From: Coleophoma eucalyptorum
Taxonomy: Eukaryota; Ascomycota; Leotiomycetes; Helotiales; Dermateaceae
Direction of reading: 5' to 3'
Assembly: GCA_026120035.1 (NCBI GenBank)
Contig: JALRME010000019.1
Location: 310,001-374,000, forward strand
DNA: 64,000 bases
Of this stretch, positions 56,420 through 64,000 are shown one piece after another. A program made the position numbers and the translations under genes. How positions within the stretch are numbered: position 1 is the stretch's first letter; every line of letters begins with the position of its first letter. Under the pieces are notes generated by a model. The model did no database searches, was not told where the DNA came from, and worked only from the letters and a program-made list of their open reading frames with translations.

Positions 56420-58699
56420 ATGAATACTAGACCTCAGTCAGCACGGCCCTTTATCGGTGCTGCAATATCAACAGCAGCGTCTCCGCTGAGGAATGATTTT
56501 GAACTTAGTTGTAGATCTCCCGTCGCTCCACGGGGACCATCACGTCATGACGGAAGGCAAAATGGGCTTTGCATTGATGCCGAGTCAAACATATATCATG
56601 CATATAGCAACTCAACTTACTTACCCACGCCATGCCACCCTACGGGAGCATCAGCGATAAGTGATGATAGACACAATTTCCTTACGGAAGACGACAAGGA
56701 GAGACATGATAGAAGAAGCTTAAGTTCGAGCATCACATTGGTTTCTCCCAAACAAAATGACCGTTTCCTACCACAAACGCCTACGGCATCTTGTAGTCAT
56801 CCCGCTGCCAAGAACCTATCGGGAAAATTAGGCACCTTTTCCGCGATCAATATCATTCTTGGCAAAACCGTAGGTGTCGGCATCTACTCAATCCCTGTAG
56901 GTCCAACTTGGCATCCCCTTTGAATAGCAACACTGACTATTGCTAAGGCATCGATATATGTGTCTGTTGGTTCAGTTGGGATGGCACTCCTGATGTGGGT
57001 CCTAGGCGCTCTTCTGTCCTTCTGTGGGCTTGCAGTCTATCTTGATCTAGGTACAGCAATGCCTCGAAGTGGAGGAGAGCGTGTCTACTTGGAACGCATA
57101 TTCAAGAAGCCATACATGCTATCGACATGTATGTTCATGTCTTATGTCGTGCTTCTGGGTTTCAGTGCCCCTAATTGTATTGTTCTGGGTGAATATGTAA
57201 TGTATGCCCTTAACATCGAAATCAATCGATGGAACGTGCGGCTAGTTGCAGTTGGAGTCATCACCCTGCTTTGCCTCATTCACACATCGTGTCCACGGAC
57301 TGGTCTCCGCATTATCAACGTCCTTGGCGTTGGAAAGATGCTCATTTTAGCTGTGATCATTCTTTCAGGAATTGCGGGAGCAATGCTTGGTGTTGGATCT
57401 ACAGCTAGCGTAACTGCTCCTCTGATCAATGGCCGGAGAATAACTGCCTCTACAGAGTTGCATCAGACTTCCTCAACCGCGCAGAGAAACTTCTCTAACA
57501 TCTTCGCGGGTTCTTCCACTCAACCTTACGACTATGCCACAGCTCTTCTTAAGGTTCTTTACTGTTTTCGCGGTTATAGCACAGCAAACACAGTCCTCTC
57601 GTCAATCAAAAATCCAATCCCAACTCTTAAGGTCGCCGCTCCAGTAGCACTATCTCTCGTCTCAGTAGGCTATATACTATTCGCGAGCTCACTATTCTTG
57701 ATTGTCGAGCTCTCAGACTTCAAGACATCTGGAATCACCATCACGGGCCATTTCTTCCGGAACATATTTGGCGAAGTGTTAGGTGAGCGCATCCTCCCAT
57801 GCTTGATCATTGTCTCAGCATTCGGCAACATCGCCGCAACTTCCTTCGCCCAAGCACGCGTAAACCAGGAATTGGGCAAAGATGGCTTGCTTCCATTCTC
57901 GCATTTCTTTGCACGTGAGTCTACCATCCGAAATGGCATTGAATCCTCGCCTGCTCCAGGGCTCTTCCTGCATTGGCTCGTCTCCATCATCGTCATCCTC
58001 GTTCCACCGCCTGGTGAGATCTATAATTTCCTTGTGGACATCGGTGGCTACCCCGTGTCTGTGATCTCAGTCGCTATTTCAGGCGGCCTCCTCTACCTCC
58101 AGATGACACCCTCAGAAAACTATGAGTCGCCGTTTCGAGCCAAGAAATTCTACGGCGTGATCTTTATGCTGTCAAACTGTCTTCTACTTATCCTGCCCTG
58201 GATCAAACCCCAAGAAAAGAAGGGAAACGTCTATATCCCCTACTGGGCATATCCATTCGCAGCACTCACCATTCTCGGCTCAGGAGCGCTTTACTGGTGC
58301 TGGTGGGCGAAATGCAAACCGTATCTCAGCTACGAGCAACGCGGGACTTACCAGCAACCTGGTATCGATGGCTTTGGGCATGGGTTGACACGTACAAAGA
58401 GCTATGGATCTGATATCGATGTTTCAAGGAGTAGTATAGACACTAATCCTGAGGAGGGCGAAAGCAGGGAATTACTCTCTCAGCAAAAGCCACAGCAGCA
58501 ACAAGAAATTAGCGAAGATGGAATGCGCAAACGCGCTCCTTGTGCTTGCAATGGCTGTCTCTTGCGCAGGGACATGAAGCCTAATCCTATGGATCATGGT
58601 ACAGAATATTTGGCACAGAAGCAAAAGCAGATAGTTAAGGACATCGGGAGTCCTTGTCGTTGTGACGGTTGCTTGAAAAGACATCCTAGCCGGCGATAA
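56420..58699 (+). CDS. APC-superfamily amino-acid permease (Mup1/LAT-like) with Cys-rich tail
   Basis: Two exons, 56420-56896 and 56948-58699, 742 residues. The first 135 residues are hydrophilic, with an acidic-basic stretch (LTEDDKERHDRRS). The transport core starts with KLGTFSAINIILGKTVGVGI, which carries the unwound Gly motif of TM1, then ALLMWVLGALLSFCGLAVYL with the conserved DLGTAMPRSGGERVYLERIF. About 12 membrane segments follow, including VAAPVALSLVSVGYILFASS and SVISVAISGGLLYL. RIINVLGVGKMLILAVII and QELGKDGLLPF are typical of the LAT/Mup1 branch (high-affinity methionine permease). The C-terminal tail of about 120 residues has two copies of PCxCxGCLxR, at residues 690-699 and 728-737, which I do not know from permeases. 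Substrate unproven; methionine or other neutral amino acids likely. Confidence 0.9.
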
Positions 58700-59127
58700 A
58701 AAGAGTGTTTCGTGTGTAAGTGTCTATTTTCCTGGGTTTGGCAAATTTTAGCATGGCTATAGGAGTTTTGGTATAAATTACGCATGGCGAGGGAGTATTA
58801 AGCATGTATAATCCACATAGCTTGGTGTTTGAGAGGCAATCGCATATGATTCTTTTGGGAGAGTTTATACAACTTAGATACCAATTTGATCCATTTCTGC
58901 ACCTTCTTCTGTCACACATCTTGTAGTCTAGCCCAAGTATATAAGGTTAAATATCGTTAAATAAAGGAAAATTGTGGGTTCCTTTATCACATTTTTCCCC
59001 AATATACTGGATTTTATCTGTCCCTTTGTAAACCTAATATAATACTTTAGTCAAGACGTCATTTTGTTTCACTTAATATTCTCAATCTAACCTACAGATG
59101 CGTAGAAGGTGTCAAGCTTACAATATA

Positions 59128-59354
59128 CGCCAAGAATCCTTGTATACTCGTATGAAGGTTTCCCGTATATGCACCATATTAGGTTCATCACAGCTCATTT
59201 TGAGGTTATCCAGAACTCTACTTTACCGCGGTTCCGAAATCTCATTGACGTCAACCAGAGGTGTATATACACGCTCATTTAAGCACTCTGATCGTGAGCA
59301 TTTTAGGCTGAATTACACACAGTTTTACACATGAACTGCTCAGTCTCACAAGAC
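59128..59354 (+). repeat. dispersed repeat, copy B (first copy at 10.6 kb)
   Basis: Aligns to 10600-10825 in the same orientation. Examples of matched blocks are CCCGTATATGCACCATATTA (copy A has CCGTATTA), GGTTCATCACAGCTC (A has TTCACCAC) and ACACACAGTTTTACACATGA (A has TACATATAA). The differences listed are mostly transitions. Flanks beyond about 59354 no longer match copy A. Confidence 0.75.
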
Positions 59355-59573
59355 GTCAAAAGTTTGCAGTTGCTCTCACATCGATGGTTTAAGCGAGGAC
59401 GGCAACTTTACTTGATGAACTACACACACAAACGCACAGAAAAACAAGATGACTCAAAGAACAGGGCGCCGCCCAGCTTTTGCTTAAACACGTAATGTTT
59501 TCTCAGATTAAAGCTGATATCTAACTTTCCTATCTTAGAAGCAGGATCTATTTCTGTTTCGGCTATTTGCCTA

Positions 59574-59583
59574 CCCCCCCCCC
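59574..59583. repeat. poly-C run (10 C)
   Basis: Ten consecutive C in the AT-rich region; seen directly. Confidence 0.8.
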
Positions 59584-61018
59584 ATTTGTTTCTTGTCTCC
59601 GAAATGTGCCTTATACCAACAAGATTCTTGAGAATAACAAAACAGAAATGTCTTAGCAGGTACCTAGATATGGCGTTAGGATTTAGATCGAGTTATGGAC
59701 CGAATTTTAGAGGTTTGTTGGGGGGCTGGGGGGCTGGGGGAATTTGGATATTGCGAGAGGCAGGATTTGAATGAGGTATGAGAAGCGGAGATATTAACGA
59801 TAGGCTAGATTGCTGATAATTGGTAGCTAATGATTATGATGTCTTGTTTTAATTATATGTCACTGCAATAGGGGGTATTCTAGCGGAGATTGAGTCCTAT
59901 TGCAATTTTTACATACAGTAGAGTTTACAAATCACCATTGTCAGAATATTCCATATGCGCTTTATAGTTTACATTGAGCTCTATTTTTGACACTATGGAC
60001 CTCTTTGTTACCAGGCTACATTCATTCGTTTTCTTCTTCGTAGCTCAGCCCCCTTCAAATTGATGTTTATGCTATATTTTATCAAATCACTGTAGTGTTA
60101 GAAGATCTCAATTACTATCCTAGATTGAGCGACCAATATGTCAAAGTGAAAAAATCCAAAAAATAAAGAACTGGAGAGATTGAGTGCACGCAATCACAAT
60201 GGGCGACGGCGTTCTGAAGAGCAAAAGCAATGGAATTGCCTGACCTGGTAGACAGCAGGAAATATCCCGAGCTTTGCATATCCATGAACAACGGGTGGAT
60301 AAAGAGTCAAACCTAGAGGAACTTCAGATCACAGGTCCTGACCGAGTTTGACTATTGGTCCTTAATATCTGTTCCCAACCGGATGTATTTTCTTAGTCCA
60401 GAACGCTTCACGTAGCTTGTTCTTCAGCGAGGAATTTGCCCAAATGAAACCAATGCACCTTGCGGCTGAATATACTAAGAATTGAGGTGTCGTATTATCA
60501 ACTGCATCGATGCTGATGATGGAAGGTAATGGAAGCGACTATGCGAAAGCGACAAGAGGATACAGCAGCAAAGCAGGCCCTGAGGAAGCTTTATCGCAAG
60601 ATTCATTCCATAAAATAACCCTGAGACAGTCCAGTTATTGTGAAATGCAAGATTTCACCTCATATAAAAGAATGAAGATGTAAAGTCGACGATGGTTAAG
60701 GTCAAAATGCTGGGGTGTCATGAGCAAAGTCCCGGCTGCTCTCCACAAAATATTCTCGCTTATTCAGGAAATGCTTGGCTTGGCAGCCCACAACTGAAAT
60801 CTTCAACGACGACCTCACCGCGATCGAACGAAGTGAATCTGCTCCATCTCTACACCCGTACGTATCTCCTGCTATCGAATAGCACGCAAGATTGCTGCCT
60901 TGCATCTGCGCACCCGAAAGAAGCTTTCTAACCTCTGGCATCACCCCGCAGGCAACCGCAATCCCCTCATCACTCCCACAACCCTCGACTCCCGGGCAGG
61001 AAGTCAATTACCGCAATC

Positions 61019-61758
61019 ATGGATATGGAAAAGTTGAAGAAGATGCAGCAGTCGGTGCGAATTGGTGAGTTTGAGCCGTCCTTTTGGCGGGAAATTGGGG
61101 ACTGGCCGAGAACGGAGCTCAGGCAATGGAGAAGGCTGAGAGCAATAGCTAACAAAATATCATAGGGTACGTAGATTCCGCTTCATAGCTTGCTCCGAGC
61201 AATGCAAAGCTGCATAACAACCGCGAGATGGAGATTAGGATCAGGGAGAGCTACAGATTATGCTGACATGATGGAAATAGTGGAAAGGGAACACCAAGAA
61301 GAAAGGTTAAGAAGGTTCACAAGAACGCTGGAATGGACGACAAGAAGCTGCAAACTGCCCTCAAGAAGCTGAACGTTCAACCTATCCAAGCAATTGAGGA
61401 GGTCAACATGTTCAAGGCTGATGGCAACGTCATCCACTTCGCTGCACCAAAGGGTAAGACTACCCACACGAGATTTTGGACGTGAAGCTTGGAAGCTAAA
61501 ATTCTATTTGCAGTTCACGCCGCCGTCCCAGCCAACACCTTCGCCATCTACGGAAACGGAGAGGACAAGGAACTCACCGAGCTCGTCCCAGGTATCCTGA
61601 ACCAACTCGGCCCCGACTCGCTCGCATCACTCCGAAAGCTTGCTGAGAGCTACCAATCCATGCAAAAGGCTGAGGGAGGAGACGACAAGAAGGACGAGGA
61701 CGATGATGACATCCCAGACCTGGTTGCTGGTGAGAACTTCGAGGACAAGGTCGAATAA
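61019..61758 (+). CDS. EGD1: nascent polypeptide-associated complex subunit beta (Egd1)
   Basis: Exons 61019-61064, 61166 (one base), 61281-61453 and 61514-61758; 154 residues. The N-terminus [20 protein letters not shown] runs through the microexon: ATT-G / G / T-GGA-AAG gives the conserved [20 protein letters not shown] is the ribosome-contact motif. The NAC domain follows with [40 protein letters not shown], and [20 protein letters not shown]. The tail is acidic ([20 protein letters not shown]). NAC-beta binds nascent chains at the ribosomal exit with Egd2. Both introns around the one-base exon have their own donor, branch-like site (GCTAACA, GCTGACA) and acceptor. Without the extra base the frame is lost and the next 30 residues no longer read as NAC-beta. 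Length is normal for the family. Confidence 0.93.
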
Positions 61759-62509
61759 GCATAAATCAAGAAGAAAAATACTACGAAGGTTATGGCTTGC
61801 TCATACGGTTTTCTCTCCTTTCTTCGCAAAAAGTGAAATAGTCTTTGTGCCTGGGGGACCCAAGGAGTACTTTTTTGGAGGTGACGGCATGGAAATGTGC
61901 AAGGACCCAATGGCTTAGGTTTGCAGCTTAATTGCTGGGTATTCGGCGATCTTAGGTACTTCGTCATAGGGTTGCTTGCTTGTATAAAATTCACTAAGCG
62001 CCTGTCACGTTCCTTCTCTGCCTGAAAGCTGTGGTTGAGAGATTGAGAATTTGAGGTGGAAATGTGCAATCAGAGTGGTAAATTGCTCAGCTTGAAATGT
62101 GATATCAACCTGGGGCAGATATATGCTTCAGCTGGAAGTATGACATGCGTGAGGCCTCAAGTCGCGCTGTTCGGATCCTTAGAACCTCGTATATCACGCC
62201 CGAACTGGAGTATCATGGTCTAGTTCATGTAAGTCTGGTCGGGTAAACGACACTGGAAACTGTACTTGCTCCCTGATCAAGACCTGTCTTAATGCAACTC
62301 GCAAAGTACATAAACCATACGTACACACCCTCCATATCACGTTCGAAACAATACTGCCATGTATCGTAGTTGTACCGGTTTTGAATTGATCAGCTATCAT
62401 TCAAGATCAAAGTGCCCATAATGCTCATCCTTGTATGACCCAACCCAACCACAAAAAACGACAAAAGTAGCAGCAACGTCCAGTCCACACCCAGAGTTCC
62501 CCTCGTTAT
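61759..62509. other. convergent intergenic region, EGD1 / eL24
   Basis: 3' flanks of two highly expressed genes. No gene supported. Confidence 0.5.
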
Positions 62510-63242
62510 TTAACGGGTCGTGGCCTTGACCTTAACTGGTGCACCCTTAGCACCCTGCTTGCTCGTGATCTTTGCGTTTCCCTTGGCTGCGCTGGCAGCG
62601 TTCTTTGCCTTCTCAGCCTTCTTTGCGCTAGCAGCTGCTGCCTTCTTGTCCTTTCCCTCCTTGATTGCTGCCAATCGTGCGGCGGTACGGGCCTCTGGTC
62701 GCTGAGTGCGTCGCTCCTTGATAACGTCGAGGGAAGCACCAACGATGGCACGTTGGGACTTGACTGTGCGGCGGGATCGCTTCTTGGCTACCTCCTGTAG
62801 TTGACAATATACATTAGCAATTCATGATTCTGCTTCCTAAACCCCATCTCTTGCTTCGCGGGTAAGAATGTGCCATACCTCGGAAATACCCTTCTTGTGT
62901 TGTCTTCGGAAGAGAACAGTCCATGCGATACGGCGGGGGTTCTTGCGTTGGAGGAAGAGGGACTCGGTCTTTCCATTTTGGAATCGGAAGATCTTGCTGT
63001 CACCACGGACGTAAAGCTTTCCCTGTAATTTTCGCAAAATCAGCAATTTGCTCCCATCAATCCATTTATTCCGGCTCCAATCTGCCAGGCGTCTGCGATA
63101 TTGATTGCCACCTCAATGTCCTCCCTTCAATATTCTAGGCGCCCGCTCTTATGGCCCGTCTGCTAGCAGTTCAGGAATGTTCATATCGTACCTTTCCAGG
63201 GTAGATCTTCTCGCCGGAGAATGTGTCGTCGTAGGTACGCAT
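62510..63242 (-). CDS. RPL24: 60S ribosomal protein eL24
   Basis: Three exons (minus): 63242-63192, 63022-62879, 62794-62510; all introns phase 0; 159 residues, the normal size. The L24e domain starts [20 protein letters not shown] and continues [20 protein letters not shown] and [20 protein letters not shown]. The rest is a basic extension: [40 protein letters not shown], then an Ala/Lys-rich tail ending KVKATTR. eL24 forms an intersubunit bridge of the eukaryotic ribosome. The N-terminus lacks the zinc-finger cysteines of archaeal and mammalian L24e, as far as I can see from the visible sequence. Confidence 0.96.
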
Positions 63243-63696
63243 CTTGGCTGTTTGTCGTGGAGTTTGTCGTTGGATCCTGCTGACTTCAAAAATTCGCGAT
63301 CTCAATATCGACCTTTGAGTTGTGGGAGGAAAAACAGGCTAGTGAGTTTAGGGCATCGCGCTTAATGGTAAGCGACTGCTCAGGAGATCCTTGCTCTCGC
63401 GACTGAGACGACGACGACTTTCGTTCATAGCTTTCTGAGCATCAAATACATTCCCTTTTAAGTATTATTCATGGTTTACAAAATAATATGACAGCAAGAT
63501 AGGATTATCGTGATCTATGCAGCGGTCTTTGAGAATTGCATTTCGGCCAAAGGGCTTTACTTTATTTCGTTCAGGTCACGTGTCGACGCCAGCAGTCTGT
63601 CTGCGCAGACTTGATCTTTGCAGCTCTCAGGGTCACTACAGCCTGACCCCTGGTGTGGGAACCCAAAAGAATTTCTTCTCCTCGACTGGAAGAAAT
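63243..63696. promoter_or_regulatory. shared divergent upstream region, eL24 / edge gene
   Basis: Contains the eL24 promoter and that of the edge gene. The frame of the edge gene stays open back to an ATG at 63517, so part of this may be coding. Confidence 0.45.
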
Positions 63697-64000
63697 ATGG
63701 CTTTCAAAGCCGAGCCCTGTATTCCAGGCGAAAGCCCAGTCTTAGAACAAAACTCAGGAGAGTCTTGGACGCCTCTGTTTTGGCATTCCTGTTCTTTCCC
63801 ACCAGAGATATTTGCACAAGTCATGCAAAATCTTATTCGAAATCCTAATATCAACTCGACAAAACTCTTCCGAGCTGACCTGTCTCTGGATCGGCCATTC
63901 ACAGAAAGTCCCTTCCAAGATGTGGAAATCCCACCAAGGATTATACATTTCAAGGGCTTCACCCTGAAGCAGGTCATGGTTAGGACGATGATCCCCAGAA
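63697..64000 (+). CDS. partial hypothetical protein, possibly 2EXR-like, cut by the window edge
   Basis: An open frame from the ATG at 63697 runs to the end of the window without a stop (101 residues visible). It contains SCSFPPEIFAQVMQNLIRNP, where FPPEI-x3-V resembles the start of fungal 2EXR/F-box-like domains, but the match is weak. Near the edge it reads VEIPPRIIHFKGFTLKQVMV. The same frame is open for another 60 codons upstream to an ATG at 63517 (MQRSLRIAFRPKGFTLFRSG), which is Arg-rich and could be a presequence or simply untranslated leader. The rest of the gene lies outside the window. Confidence 0.55.
   Translation, partial: MAFKAEPCIPGESPVLEQNSGESWTPLFWHSCSFPPEIFAQVMQNLIRNPNINSTKLFRADLSLDRPFTESPFQDVEIPPRIIHFKGFTLKQVMVRTMIPR

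Larger units (their letters stand above)
58700..61018. other. AT-rich gene-poor region with repeat copy B
   Basis: No supported gene over 2.3 kb. Contains the permease 3' flank, copy B of the dispersed repeat, a poly-C run at 59574-59583, and at the right end the Egd1 promoter. Long stretches are AT-rich with dense stops, resembling decayed repeat DNA. Confidence 0.55.

Noticed and set aside
61065..61280. Single 216-nt intron in EGD1 joining ATTG directly to TGGAAAG
   Set aside because: It would put the conserved [10 protein letters not shown] and NAC domain out of frame; the one-base exon model keeps all conserved residues.
62506..62751. 81-codon minus-strand frame over the eL24 last exon
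   Set aside because: Out of frame with the eL24 extension that continues in phase from exon 2 and ends at 62510.
1..64000. tRNA genes, rRNA, CRISPR arrays, prokaryotic-style operons
   Set aside because: I looked for tRNA TPsiC-arm patterns such as GGTTCGAATCC and for regularly spaced repeats and found none in suitable context; gene structure is eukaryotic throughout.

Overview
This is a stretch of nuclear DNA from a filamentous ascomycete (Pezizomycotina). The evidence is short GT-AG introns (about 43-140 nt) with CTAAC/CTGAC-like branch sites, and a gene set typical of such fungi: GH125 mannosidase, secreted GMC oxidoreductase, GPI-type thaumatin-like protein, Pal1, a NIMA-type kinase, a Skt5/Chs4-like chitin synthase regulator and a fungal TRP/flavin-carrier protein. 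A leotiomycete is my best guess from the wording of several proteins, but this is inference. I modelled 21 protein-coding genes, one of them cut by the right edge, plus one probable gene remnant. I saw no rRNA, tRNA, CRISPR array or intact transposon.

Layout. 0-10 kb holds secretory and cell-surface functions: GH125 mannosidase (+), a possible degraded gene (-), an eight-exon secreted GMC oxidoreductase (+) and a GPI-anchored thaumatin-like protein (+). A 2.7-kb gene-free stretch carries one copy of a dispersed repeat. 12.6-15.2 kb is a compact housekeeping block: a small ankyrin protein (-), Pol III subunit Rpc11 (+) and Mediator Med31 (-). Pal1 (+), a RecA/Rad51-like protein with an altered P-loop (+), Atp12 (+), a large Osh1-type oxysterol-binding protein (-), a fungal 2EXR/F-box-like protein (-) and Cbp4 (-) follow up to 33 kb. 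36-52.4 kb carries the Skt5/Chs4-like regulator (+), an ankyrin-double-BTB protein (-), a NIMA kinase (+), the meiotic kleisin Rec8 (-) and a TRP/Flc-like membrane protein (-). The right part has an APC amino-acid permease (+), an AT-rich gene-poor tract with the second repeat copy, NAC-beta/Egd1 (+), ribosomal protein eL24 (-) and a gene running off the edge (+).

The genes do not form an operon or an obvious biosynthetic cluster. Divergent pairs (ankyrin/Rpc11, Med31/Pal1, Cbp4/Skt5, BTB/NIMA, Flc/APC, eL24/edge gene) share upstream regions. Loose themes are cell wall and polarity (Pal1, Skt5-like, Flc-like, GH125, thaumatin-like), mitochondrial assembly (Atp12, Cbp4) and chromosome biology (Rec8, NIMA, Rad51-like).

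The most interesting observations are structural. Egd1 needs a one-nucleotide exon between two complete introns. Rec8 has an intron-like segment whose removal breaks the frame while retention keeps it open. A splice-donor-like sequence overlaps the CVVM prenylation codons of the Skt5-like protein, and a downstream acceptor would give a protein without the box. A dispersed repeat occurs at 10.6 and 59.1 kb, and the APC permease tail carries a duplicated PCxCxGCLxR motif.
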